NCBI GenBank assembly: GCA_019614645.1
Contig: JABWDB010000031.1
Coordinates: 2,728,001-2,792,000, forward strand
Direction: 5' to 3'
Source of the DNA: Stratiolaelaps scimitus
Taxonomy: Eukaryota > Arthropoda > Arachnida > Mesostigmata > Laelapidae
Length of the DNA: 64,000 nt
Under the pieces are notes generated by a model. That model was not told the origin of the DNA. It was given only the letters and a program-made list of their open reading frames with translations, and ran no database searches. How positions within the stretch are numbered: position 1 is the first letter of the stretch; every line of letters starts with the position of its first letter. The translations under genes were made by a program, and so were the position numbers. Shown piece after piece: positions 32,896 through 45,378 of this stretch.

Positions 32896-34852
32896 GATCT
32901 AGCCTTGCCTAGTTCGAATGGACGATGCTAGTGAAGCCTGCACAACGTTCGTCTGAACTATCTCATCGTCTGTATGCCCTGTCTATGATATCACCATCTG
33001 GGGGTCCCGGACCCCGCCCGTCTGACTGTCCCCCGGAGGCTTTCTTGTGCCGATGTCTCTCCGCTTGTGAGTGTCTACATATATATATACATATATATAT
33101 ATATAGTTATGGTGGTCGTGGTGGTGGTGGTGGTATACACTATCAGCTTTTCGTTTGTAAACGCAACCGAACGATTGAATCACTTGAGGAAAGAACGATA
33201 TCACATAGAAGATGCGAGCACACACAACCGTCACGAGCCCATGGCCACCATCCGTCCCCTCGATGATGATCACCTATCGACTAAAAAGTAAAAAAAAAAA
33301 GAACACCGCGCCGATCTGCAACACAACGCCAATGCGCATTGCTTTTCTGTGTCATCATTTTTTTATAGGGAGCTAACTTTGGATTGACTGTGCACAGCGC
33401 CCCGCACGCCCCGTTTGTATTAGGCGCGCACCATTCGCTTGACCGGTATCGATATCCGTCAGAAGCTACACAAAGCTCAGTCAAACGGTGGTCTGAGGCA
33501 GGCATCGCGGCGCGGTGGTAAGTGGGCCATGATGTGATACATAGATAGAACATGATCTGTCTTCACCTATTGGAAAAGGCAACGAGGACATCACAACAAC
33601 AACAGCAGCAGCAGTAGCAGCCGCAGCGGGCATAATGACGGTGCTGGGTGGCTGGCTGGCTGGCTGGCTAGCTAGCTTTCTCGGCGACCGGGTCTATGAT
33701 ATGCATTTGAGATACGACGAAGATGAAGAAAAAAAAAGCTAAGAGAAGAATCAGGCAGACCACCACCACCACCACGGCTGTGACGCAGAACAAAGCTTTC
33801 AGGGGCCTGAAATTGCAGAGTTCCAATTGTTCGTTCGTTTCGTCTGTACTCCTTCCGGCTGACTGAGTGATGTCGCATCTGTCTCTCATCCCTGGCTGTC
33901 GTTAGCGTCACCGGCTCTTGCGAGATGTATAATAAGCGTTGCTTTTTAGATGGGACATCTATGATTTTTCCAAAGTGGAAAAGTTATGAGAACGGAGCTG
34001 AGAGAGAAACCCCCCGCCCTATGGCGAACAAACAACAGCCTCCAGATCCGTACGCAGAAGGGGTGTATCGTTTGACACTGGCGTCTCCTTCGTTGAGGGT
34101 AGATGATACACCACTCGTGAGTGCACAATGCACTTTGGTGTTCAAGAAACCTGAGGGTTGCTCTTGACAAACGTATCGCAGATAGATGCTTGTGTAGATA
34201 TGGTTTCATATAATGTTGTTAAACGAAGGGAAACAGGTAGATTTTTATCATTTTATCGAAAATATCACACTTCTCCACAATGTACGTGAGGAGTGATTGA
34301 TTTCGAGGGAGTGAATTGTCGTAATGAAGTCGGTGCGGTGGGTGGATATTATAGATGCGAATCTACCAACCGGTTAGATCGTTTGTCGGATGTTGATTTT
34401 AGCTAGAACATCAATAAATAGGACAGAGTATTAATTAGTTGTCAAATGCTAACATTAGACGCCGCGCATAAACTGGTCCGAATGTATTGGTGAAATTTGC
34501 TTTGAGTTCCAATCTGTCTTTGAGTCGGTCGCACACTAGAAGCTGAATTATATATCACCGTATCATGGGGCGGAATAGAGATTAGTTAAGTTAATAGAGA
34601 AATTGTTGTAACACAACTTTTACGTTTAAGTAAAGAACGCGAATACGCAATTTAAGCAACAACAACTTCCAGAAAAGCTCCCTGATGTATTTTCTGTATA
34701 TTAACGCTAACTATCCGTGACAACTCCTGCAATTGGTCTTGTAATCCAAACCTCAAAATCTCTCTTCAGAACAATGTGTCACTCTTCATATTAAAAACGA
34801 AAACCAGAGGCCTATTTACCAATTATGAGAGATGTCATTCTAAAAGAGGTAA
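32896..34852. other. Intergenic, no supported gene
   Basis: GGT, TA and CCA microsatellites at about 33080-33135 and 33760. A minus-strand ORF at 33668-33889 has a hydrophobic stretch that is produced by the CCA repeat and an A-rich tract. Nothing convincing is seen. Confidence 0.4.
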
Positions 34853-35066
34853 TCACGTGTCCGAGATTTCATTGCACCGACGACGCGAATGCTGAATTAC
34901 TCGGAGCTCGTCCCCAAAGTTGCCGAAATGCAATTCGAAGGAGAACTGGGTTATATGAATAATTGAGCCTTCGTTGGAGACTTCTAGAGTGCCCCCAGCC
35001 GTTCGTCCACCAGACACTTCTCGAGAATTGATGCGTATCACCAGTGGCCACTTGGGCGATTTCTGT
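34853..35066 (-). CDS. Candidate terminal exon, unknown protein
   Basis: Follows an acceptor (GACTTCTAG) and ends in TGA at 34853-34855. Joined in phase to the exon at 35165-35241, it continues QKSPKWPLVIRINSREVSGG, then RTAGGTLEVSNEGSIIHI, TQFSFELHFGNFGDELRV and a basic Cys-containing tail. The pattern suggests beta strands. I see only a loose resemblance to DM13-type repeats and do not claim it. The intron between the two exons is 98 bp with GT-AG ends. Confidence 0.35.
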
Positions 35067-35164
35067 CTAGAAGTCAGCGTTTAAAAACGACCAAGAGATA
35101 CTACGTCGTATTCACATGCATGAGGATATTTCAGATGATAAATGCGGTGTTTGTACATATTTAC

Positions 35165-35241
35165 CGAGTCATGTAAATATTGAAGTCTAGTCGAAGGAGG
35201 CTGCCGTGAGCAAACTTCCAAGATTCCATCTGACAGTTTTC
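35165..35241 (-). CDS. Candidate internal exon, unknown protein
   Basis: Bounded by the acceptor TCTTGTAG and the donor CG|GTAAAT on the minus strand. It reads ENCQMESWKFAHGSLLRLDF, then NIYMTR, with the last Arg codon split CG|A to the next exon. Composition is protein-like. Upstream exons were not found; the next 5' sequence contains the mariner insertion. Two short open exons with matching phase can still arise by chance. Confidence 0.33.
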
Positions 35242-35572
35242 CTACAAGATTCGATAAATCCTCATGGAACAGGTGATTAAAATACAATTAGTCCCAGTTA
35301 TTATAAAACTCATGATCAAAACAATGGGTAACAATGCATACAGCCGACTTCCTCTACTGAGTATTACTGATTATATCGTCTTGCAATAGTAGATCTTCTT
35401 CGGCACAGCTCATTAATCCGGTAATATGCGTGGCGACCTTCAAATAATGGTGCAAAATTGTTAAATGGTATATGCAACGATATATAAGAGTGAATATGCC
35501 GATATTTGTCAACACGTTCTTGTTGTGTATTTATTTATTCGGAAATTTGGTTCTTGTGTATCTAAATAATAT

Positions 35573-36028
35573 TAGGCCGGTTCATAAGTTCTCGCGTTTT
35601 TTTTCTTAAGAAAAAACATAGCTCGGGTCTTTTCTCGCGGATAGCTCGATTTCTCAATACAACTGGGCTAGATAAACCTCCTTGTTGACCGTTTTTTAAA
35701 TCTCAAGCTTTTCCCAGTGTATCAGTTGTACCGCACCGTACACAGAACATATGTCCCGAGTTGCCTCGGCAGCTTTTTGGCCTCGGGGAAAGGCGAAGAA
35801 GAGCAGGTGTCGAAATGCACTTTTTTTCTACCTGGAACATCCATGTTTGGAGCAGCAAATAGATTGCATTTTTACTCCACCGTAGAACACGATTCACGCC
35901 CCACCGAACAACGCGTGTAGAGGAGTGAAAGCGCTTTCGAACGGCATATAGAAACAAAGAAACGGAGAAGGCGAAAGTGGAAAGGGCACCAGGCAAAAAA
36001 AAGCGCGAGAACTTATGGGTCAACCTAG
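35573..36028 (-). mobile_element. Internally deleted mariner element, 456 bp, both ends intact
   Basis: The terminal repeats TTAGGCCGGTTCATAAGTTC and (on the other strand) CTAGGTTGACCCATAAGTTC face each other. They are flanked by TA at 35571-35572 and 36029-36030. On the minus strand the interior holds an ATG GAT GTT CCA start like that of mariner transposases, then the same 5' coding blocks as the 18.5-kb element. It next jumps to the ACGGTCAACAAGGAGGTTTA block and the 3' end. It lacks the catalytic region and is a non-autonomous deletion derivative. It lies just upstream of the minus-strand exon candidates. Confidence 0.9.
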
Positions 36029-36030
36029 TA

Positions 36031-36871
36031 TATTCCGGGATACGAATGCCTCGGTTGAGACGTACACTAAAAGGTGGAGTAACTTAATACCTTGTGACTA
36101 TTAATTACAATAAACTAGGTTGAGAGTTAATGATCATCACATTACGGTACATGATCCTACCTGTAGGTGCTTAGAAAACTGTGAATAACGTTTTGATCAT
36201 CATTATCTATTATCAATAATAACATTAATAGATAATAATGATAATAATTGCATAGAAATGACACGTACTATTTGACACCTGCTCTGACCGAAGCTTCTAT
36301 CTGAAGCTTTGTAACTTCATTCAACTTAAACATTTTATTGAGGACGTTGTGATTATTACGCGTCGAAAGCATCATATCACGAAGTACGTATTAAAAAATA
36401 AATGCATGTTGGTGTCTGTAATGCACCATTAATCTGTCTGCCTAGCTAACTATGTTAGACACCTTAACTTATTCCATTTGCACTTATTCAGTAGGACACA
36501 TATGCAAGTAAATATATATATATATTGTGAGGAGTTAGAGGGACTTGGTATCCGACTTGCCTTTGGGCTTTATATTCCAGTTGTCAGCGGAAGTGTTTAT
36601 TATTTATGATTATGAAGAGTTATATTCGGCCTCGTTACGAAACCAGCTGTTGCCACGAGCCCTCCCTAGTTTGTGACCACCCGTGGGGGCTGGACGTCCT
36701 GCTCCTCTTGTGAGACTGTCGTAAGTTCTGGTCCGACTCTTCAACGGTGTAGGACTGATGCCTTCATCCTGGTTGTTGGGGTGATGGTGGAGATTGATGA
36801 CAACGGCATTGACCAGTGAGTCGGCGCATCATCTGCTTTCTGACATTGAAGTCTCATTTGCGATGCCGGCT
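36031..36871. other. Intergenic, with an AT-rich hairpin
   Basis: At 36196-36242 a 17-bp inverted repeat with one mismatch (ATCATTATCTATTA type) flanks a 13-bp loop. No coding signal. Confidence 0.5.
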
Positions 36872-37256
36872 CTAGGGCCCGGTTCCGGGCCACCCTGCGC
36901 TTCTATCCTTCGTTGTCGGTTTGTAGTCACCTGACTCCTTCGCCTTCATCTTCCGGTTCAAAACGTCACTTGTAAGTAAAATCTGAGAATAAGCGTCCTC
37001 TATAACCTGCGTGAATCGCTCCACTGACGAATCCAAAAACCTTGACTGAATCAAAGTGATCAGCATGACCTTTATCGATCGCAGACTTCGTTAAGGCTGA
37101 TGCGTTGGTACGATGACGTTTAACGGCTAATCTGTGTCCATCTGCAATAATACCAAGAAACAATTTCCTGGGAGGTTTGTTTGGGACAATATCTGTTTCC
37201 GTCGGTATGAAAGCCTGTCGTAGCTGTAGTTGTGTGATTTCATTCGAACTCATCAT
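36872..37256 (-). pseudogene. Frame-broken ORF pair, unrecognised
   Basis: On the minus strand, MMSSNEITQLQLRQAFIPTE runs through PPRKLFLGIIADGH. The better continuation appears to be in another frame (LITLIQSRFLDSSVERFTQV, then DVLNRKMKAKESGDYKPTTK), ending at 36872. This suggests one ORF broken by a frameshift, or an intron I did not resolve. No family is recognised; the first part is mildly reminiscent of capsid-like ORFs of large DNA transposons, but not enough to name. Confidence 0.25.
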
Positions 37257-40200
37257 TATATTTATTCACAAAACCATGAGAATAACCACATTCTAGGCTG
37301 AGGTCCGTCTTTATCATATGGAGCTCTCGGTTTTTAGAAGCGTTGCAGTTGACCAGAGGCTAAAACCTCTCTGCGAGAAAGATACCCAGTAATACTAGCC
37401 GCTGTTTGCTTTAAACGGTTGTTGATAAAGGCCCGATGCGATTTCCTGCGTGAACCTTGTCCAATTTCTATTTCAGACGTCCTGTATCAATTCCGAACCG
37501 CTGGATCCCGTCGAAACAACTAAACCCTTTAACACAAATTACCCGCTCGTTTATTTATCAATTTGTAGCGGCTGAACCACCGAGTAGCTATCGACAACCG
37601 AAATCGTAAAAAAGCTTCGTACTTCTCAGCATTGCACCGTTACAGCTTTTTGATCGTGACTAATAGATCCGCAGGTTGAGGGGCAAGCTGAAAAACACAC
37701 TAGTCAAGGGAAGGCCAGACAAGGAAACGGGTCACGATCAATTGTGTACCCAGCGCAAACAGTACCCCCTCCCATACGTTGTAGCTACCTGTACAAATTT
37801 TGGGTAGAGGAGCTTCGGTAGTGTACAACCCCATGCGATTGTGACTGGTACGGTCGATAATAGCTCGGGCAACTTACCGACATTATAAGATTGATTGGTG
37901 GATGATACATGCGGCCATATGCGACCAACGGCTGCTCCCTGATCGACTTACACATGCCTGTCATCCAACGCGGTCACAACACTACCAATATTCCTCGCTC
38001 ACTGCGTCTTTCGCCTCCACATATAGTGGAACACGTATGTGGCTAACCATGCGTTTGTCAATTCTTAACAGCAGAGTAGTTGTAGTTGTGTAGTGGTGGT
38101 CGACTGGTGGCTAGCTACATGCGGCCATGTATAAATACTTCAACGTTACACACTTCGCATTTACTGTAAATATTAGCCCACGCTCTTAGTACCTGCGAGG
38201 AGATAGGTACACCCACACACCGTATTGCCAAAGGTATAGGCAATCACTCACTCGATCATCTCGAGGGGATTAGAAGGACTGAAAGTATCAGCTGGGTGGT
38301 GGAAAATCCCTTTGCTGCTGCTTATTACATCATATTGTAATAGATAAAGGAAAAATATATATATATATACATAACAATGAAGAGTCGACGAGTGGCAATC
38401 TGTCCTGATCGCTACTAGTCAACTATTAATTGTAAATTATTAACAAGCTGCCTTTTGTAATTGGCGAAAATACCCTACAACGGTTGAAGATAGAAGTTAT
38501 GCCATTTTCAATTTTGATTACATTTTGGAGCAGGATTTGTTCTCGCGATATACAAACGAAAATAACGACGAGTATCTAACAACATGGCCGAATGTAATGC
38601 GCCATCCGTCAAACTACTGAGTTATCTTCGTACGTTTTTAAAGTGGTCGGTCGGTTTTCTGGAGGCTTAGCCACAACATTAACCGTCCATGCTACCGAGT
38701 CGACGATAAATACGTTATGAGGTCTTCAAGAGTAATAGTATATTCATTAGTTTATTCTCTCATTTTTAATTTTCTGCAGTAATACGCATGTGGCAGAGTT
38801 CAATCCCTGGTCGAAACAAGAACTGTTTTGTTGACCTAAGTATCGATTGGGACTCAGATCGCCCACAGCAGACTTGCATAGTATTAGACCCGTCGGCGGA
38901 TCTCACCAAGTAATCATGCTCTGCCTCCATTACCGGTGGCTAATTACGTTCCGAAGCTCCGAACAGGCTCCTTTCAATGGTGTCTCATATTATAGATTTG
39001 CTGTCGAGCCCAATAGGGTAATAAGGTCCATTGTCGTTTCCATCTTGTTCTTCGGCACATTAAAGCATATGTGACGGTTACACCGTCATCATAATGTGTG
39101 CTTAGGCATGGTAATTATTTTCGATATCGTAATACTTTTGTGTTTAATTAAATGTTGTTCCTCTAAAAGTCAGCTTTCTCACAGGATGAACTAAGAATAA
39201 TAAAACCCATTTTCTTCCTTTTTCCTAAAGTTCCACACTGCGGTGGTATTCATAAATCCCATTATTCCGATTGATAAATCGAATCAATAGCGGGCAGGGG
39301 GGGCATGCAAAAAAATCAGGACTTCAGTGTCATGATGGCGGCCTCCGACACAGCTTTACGCGAAGAGGACAAGCGATCGAGTTGCTAGTACAAAGCTACA
39401 AAGTGCAGCTAGTAGACACGCGCAGCCGGAGAGAAAGCCCGGATCGAGAACCCTGCATCGGGGATCGTTCAGGGGTGGATCGAGGAGAGGGAGCTGAGGT
39501 AAGCTGAGGTGAGGGCGATTGTCGTACGAGAGTGGTTGCTGCCGCCGCGGCCGCTCTCTATCGCTTTAAATGCTAATAGACCGACATCAAGCGGGACCAG
39601 CTCATAGGGACAGCCACCGAGCTAGCGGAGCACCCATCAGAAAACCGGGCAATTGACCTGAGTGGCTGACGCCAGGAGGTAGTGGATGTAGAGAAGAGCG
39701 CTCGTTAGGTGGGAGATCGTTTGAAGATGTAATGTGACCAAGGATGGCTGATCGGTTGATGCGACTGATGGGTGACTAGCACTAGGGCTCTAATAGGGAA
39801 GCTGTCGCTCTGCCTGCTTTGCAGAAGAGCCTACGAAGGTGGGGCGAAGCGGCTCGGAGGATCTCGAGAGAGAGAGACACACACGTGACGTAGGCACACA
39901 GTGACGAGACGGCGCAGACGGAGCTGCACGTGCCACTGTAATTGAAGCTAGCGTACCCCTCATTCAACTATCCCATTCTATTTCTCATTGGCGACTACCT
40001 ACCTTGCCTCTGTTTCGTTCGAGGTTTGTAGTTTGTGTCTCAAACGATGTAACAGCTTGTTGCCGGATCCAGTGGATGCAACATTTTCGGACAAAAACGA
40101 GTTTCATGAGAGGCCGTCATCATTCGCTTCGAAGCTCTCAGTGGAAGTAGTCGTCCCGTGAGTTGCCCCTGCCTCGTCACCATTTCAAGTGTACCCGACT

Positions 40201-41811
40201 AGCTTTCTATATTCGAGAGAAAAGAGCATTCAAAGTCTTTACGCATCTAGAGTTGCATGACTAGAGTTTTCTATCTACTCTGTTCACGGCCGTGCGACGC
40301 AGTTAGATGTTAGATGATGGGCCAGTCCAAAAATCTCGAACCTGTAGTGAGAAGGCAAGCCGGCGAATTGGCAAGCCTCTTCGAGTGCATGCAATGTGAG
40401 TGTGTGTGGGTGTGTTCAGGCGTATGTCAATTTGTAACAATTGGCCTACTTAAGAGCCAGCCTCACCATTGTCACCAGAGTGGCATTTTTACGCTCACGT
40501 GATGATGATGATGGTGATGATGATATGCTCAATGGGTGATTGTATAGATCAGCTATCAGAAATACGGAGCAACCAATGACATAAAGATGATCTGAGGGAC
40601 GAACGACCGAGGATCAACATGGCTTTATAAAGGAAAAGTCAACAATCGCAGCTGGTTGATTTGGTCTGAGGCGAGGCGATTCATCTAAACAATGAGAACG
40701 CATCGTGTTGATTACATGGACCCTACGCAGGATTTCGACAGGGCAAATCGTTCAGCATCGACCTCGATCCAAACCCGAGCGATAAGCCGTTGGGCGCCTA
40801 TCCAGCCATCTTTGGGTCGGCTGTTTGGGAGCACTTGCGAGTTAATAATCATTTCAATGGGTGCCATCAAATTCCCGCAGGGTAGATGCGTAGAGTTGAT
40901 TTTATTGCATGCGTATATACCTTAGACTTAAGCAACGAGACGCTCAAGGTAAAGCTCAATCTAGTTATAAAGTGTGCGGAGATTATTTGTATGCATCTTG
41001 AAGCACAGAGCAATGACCTGTAGGAGATGCGAACGACATTTAAATTGAGTTGTTGTTTTTTTTCTATTGAAGTACGGAGAATTGTGCATGTACCTATACC
41101 TGCGCTTACAAATGTGCTGCGTTTTGTCACAATCAGTCTGACATTAACAATTTCATAACAATGAACCAGTGCTTAGACCCGTTAGAACTCTTGGGGTGAC
41201 GTCTCTCCGGAACCTGACCCCACTCGGCGTGCACAAAACCAGCAAACCACCGATATGTTTACCTACTCGGATTTGCTGTCAAACCAAGCTCTTGCTCAAA
41301 GTGTTTCAACACTCGACCTAATAACTGTCGGTGTAGAAAGGCAAAACCTGCTGCTGCCCTTGGTGGAAACGAAAACTATTAATAATCTATTGAGATGCAC
41401 AATACTATGAAAGGATTTAGCAATTGTATATGATACATTATATCGTTGCGAGTCGCCAGGTCGCTAAATCAGAAATGGCCTGTCAAGAGTCGCTTGTGTC
41501 TCGAAGTTGACAAAAGACTTATGACAACTGCGATTGGAGCCGAGGGGAGCTGTGATTTTCTGTTGAGTCTGGATACGAACGAGGACAATGTGGTACCTGT
41601 GATAGAGCCTAGTAACTTTTCGGGGTTGACTTACAGCCAACGTTTAACGTCCACGGCTGCTTTCGGCACTGCTTCATAAATAGGGCGTAGTGGTTCTAGT
41701 ACATCCGATACCTAAAGAGTTACATTAGGTATCGGCTGCTAAACATGGGGATAGAGGTAGGGGTTTATTGTTTTATTAAACGAACTTACAATGCCTGAGT
41801 TCAGTTATATG
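37257..41811. other. Intergenic, no supported gene
   Basis: A GC-richer patch at 39270-39960 contains no recognisable exon. A TGA/TGG triplet run is at about 40500-40525. Short ORFs lack domains. Confidence 0.4.
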
Positions 41812-41876
41812 TCACTCGCGGGACTCGAACCTGCGGCCTCCGACGGAGACTTAGCCGTCCGAGCCACCGCGCTCAC
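41812..41876 (-). repeat. tRNA-like sequence (SINE head), related to the 22.6-kb copy
   Basis: On the minus strand it reads GGTGAGCGCGGTGGCTCGGA, then CGGCTAAGTCTCCGTCGGAG, GCCGCAGGTTCGAGTCCCGC and GAGTGACATAT. The B-box GGTTCGAGTCC is perfect. The A-box-like TGGCTCGGACGG is approximate, and CTCCGTCGGAG forms an anticodon-arm-like hairpin. The acceptor ends do not pair, so it is not a working tRNA. Downstream on the minus strand an A-rich AATAAA segment could be a SINE tail. Confidence 0.5.
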
Positions 41877-44800
41877 CTAAGCAGAGGAAAAGCACAAGCA
41901 GGCATTTGGTGAAATCCAGGTGTGAGACTGATGAGGTTGACATGTTGAAGATTGTGTTTTCCCTTGTCTCTAGCCTTGGTGTTGACGAGAAGATTGTGTC
42001 TCGTATTGAGCTAATGCCTTGAATAGGATGTTGCCAAATGAAATTGCTTAATCCGGGGTGTTTAGCTCGCCGAAACACGAATCGACGCAAAGTTGGGACA
42101 TTCGTCGTTTTCCTCTGTTGCTGATAAGGGTTGAGGGTCATCTGCTGAAGGAGTAAGATAACGCTCCCGCCCAGTGGAACTTAAGTCGAGGAATGAGGGA
42201 AACTTAACACATGGGCAAAGCTTGCCGGATAGGATTGCCGACTTGCACTTGCTTTGCCGACAGGTAATAAGTGTAGAAAGAGGAGATCCAGATGGCACTG
42301 AGCGCCACCGAGCCATGGAGCAGGATGAGCATAGCAAGAAATGGTTGGCCCTGAATCGCTTGGTCCCCCTACAGTCGACGATGTAGTGTGTGTGTGCGTG
42401 TGGTTTTCTGCAGCCATCGTGCAGCTCGGACGACACGGCTCCCGAGAGACCACTTTCGGCGAATTTGTGAACAGAATCCTCCTTTTATTTTTTCCTCTCT
42501 CCACATGGCCAGGCTCACTAGTACCACATTACGATGCTATGACTGTACGGAGACCGGATGCTCGACGAACGCAAAGAAGGGACATATAGTGAACACTGGA
42601 TGTTTCGTTTGGGAGACAAGGCCGACGAGAGGAGGCGGCTGTATTTATTCGACAGGGTTAGCCGGGCTACGCCTGGCCACTGGTTAAGCATACGCGCCAA
42701 ACGATACCTTGAATAGGATCTCCTTGCATTTTACTATTAGGGATTGAAAAGCGGATGGTCCGCAAGGTGCTGTACACTTCGGCGAAAGCTTAGTAAAGGG
42801 TTATTGTCGATACTATAGGATTTCACACTCAAGAGAGAAACATAGAATCAAATATTAGCGTTATTTTTTGTAGAATTATGTTCTCGCGGATGTAAACTAT
42901 TATGCCGTTCTTATATTTGTGTACTGTGGTCTAAAATGGATTTTTTTAAATTGGCGAGTTTTTGAGGTCTACGCAAAACCTCTTTTCTATCTGTTGATAA
43001 AGTGACAGCGTCGGACTTAGGGAAAACTACTCTTACATGATTGTGCTACGTTTTTTACCAAAATAACATATACCATCTAAAGAGATAGATTATATAACGA
43101 CGATGATGCGACTTTGCATGAAATCCTTCATGAATGCTAGGTATAATGCGCATAGTTTGTTTGTTCTGACAGAAGACGAATTAGTTATCATCACACTCGT
43201 ACGATATTATCAATGCCTGTCCATCCACAAGACAACCACACTGTCAAAACAGTCACTGACGCCGACACATGAATGAAGCATTATCATGATGTCGGGTTGT
43301 TCATTACCATCAACTTAAAGCAGCCAACCATCGCTAATCCTTACAGTTACAAGATGCGTCGCGATTCTTCGAAAAATGATCAACACCACAGTCTTCAAGT
43401 GGTCTTATTTTCTATATTGTTGTAGCTGGTTGATCTCGATTTCAAATGACCACTAGCACACTTCATCAAGTTCTCACACCCTATTTTGTCCTAGTATCGG
43501 CAATGAGTCATCTTAGGATCCCCCAGCCGCCCGAGTTAATCTGAGGCGCGAAATTTCAAACGTTGGCTCACTTTCACATCTAACCTACCACATCGTGGTA
43601 GCAGCAGCAGCAGCAGAAAGAGGACTACATAGCCAACGACTATCATCGCTGCCCTCCCATTGTCTAACCCACGTACGTGTAACAACACACCGGCTACAAC
43701 TACGACTACCACGACTACTCTGGGTAGGCATGTAGCGGCGGATAGGAGTAGATATTATGTTTGCATTTGACCACCCACTTGCTGCTCCGACCATAACCTT
43801 AGCTGGCTTACCCACTCGGCTGCAATAGCCATTACATTAGTCCACTCAGAACTACAATCATAGTATTAGCCTACTACTCAGGCGGATCCCGCCACGCCAC
43901 TTGCTACGGGCCAATGTAGTCTAGCTCCTTCAGACCATTCACCTGGCTTAGTTTTATTATGGCTGCGGAGGCTCGTGTGACAGCATTGTTCGTTAGTTGT
44001 CACGACAATCGTCGCTTAGACGGCGAACTCCAATATATGTATAATACTTTCCTGGAGAGAAAGCGGCCACTCAAGGCTATCTTACCACATCGTAATCAGG
44101 CTTAATGAGCCTAATACGCTCTAACCTCAAATCTACGAGTAGAGCCCACATAGAGCTCCACTGTGTGCCTGTGTTCGTTGGGTACCCCTCGTTTAACCCA
44201 AAGTGTTAAGGGTGGAAATCCTGCTTGGCATACAATGCGCTGGCGTACAATGCGACGCGCAGCTGCCTCCTATACTAATGCTGAAGCTGTTTCAGCAGCA
44301 GATGTCTAAATGATCCTCGTAACGTGGGCTTGCGTGGTCGTCGTCTGGATGCAATTTGTGGTTATTCTTACAGCCGCGTATTTTCTCTCGTTTGCACTTG
44401 ACTCGAACGGGACTGAATCGTCGTGACAGGGAACGGTTACTCGAGAGCCACGAGCGAATCAACTAAAGTGGATTTAATTCATGTTGAACCGTGTGCACGT
44501 ATAATTGCATACAAAAAAGGGTTTACACTATTTCATGCATGCAAGTTCCCCGTGATAACGATACTCGGTGGTTCGCCTATGTCGTGCTTAGCACAGAGGA
44601 TCGTTATAACCCAGAAGAGTTGTTTTTTTCTTCTAAATTTCGACGAATTTTCACAAACAAGTAATTTAGATCATAGTTTTTGGTTTGGTCGGAGGGAGGT
44701 AGGTACGCGGGTTGAGTGGGTTTGAGAGTCTCATACTAGCGCTTTTCATAGATGAACCGCTCAGCACGTATGTGCATCAGGCATTCCCGAAATTTCCAAA

Positions 44801-45346
44801 AAAAAATTCTACTTTTTGTCGGGCCAAGCCTTGCGCACAAACTAGAAACAAAATGGTCTTCAATCGTCTCTAGAAATAGAAGGGGCATGTGCTATTTAGT
44901 ATGTTCATAGCTCTCAAAATAGCCTGCATATGGTTCGCTATGTAAAATGCAATTGAACATACCGGTATCTTCTCATCTAGCCTCGTACGTTGGGAGAGCC
45001 ATGAAGGATTGCTAATTGCGAATTGAGTGGACGAAGTACGACTACTACAATCGTCGCTTAAGTCAATATATAAAAGAGGATATTGGTAGAAAGTCGAAGT
45101 AATGGCATCGAGGCTGCTTTTTTCAATTGCTGTGATAGCCCCAGTTCCCTAAGAAACGTTTGGGGAACCGGTACGAGAAGGAAGCGACCTGTCAGGAAGT
45201 GACTGTTGTTCCTTATAAACTTCCTGAGTCTGTCATATGCGAACGCATCTATGAATGGAAGAACAACGTTCAATCATTGCTTACTGAAAAATCGTTTCGG
45301 GATATTTTCAAAGACCCTTCAGCTGCTCGAACTTGGACACGACTAG

Positions 45347-45378
<32 letters not shown>

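Noticed and set aside
33668..33889. Minus-strand ORF with a hydrophobic, membrane-like segment
   Set aside because: The Val and Phe runs derive from CCA repeats and an A-rich tract; no splice context or homology.
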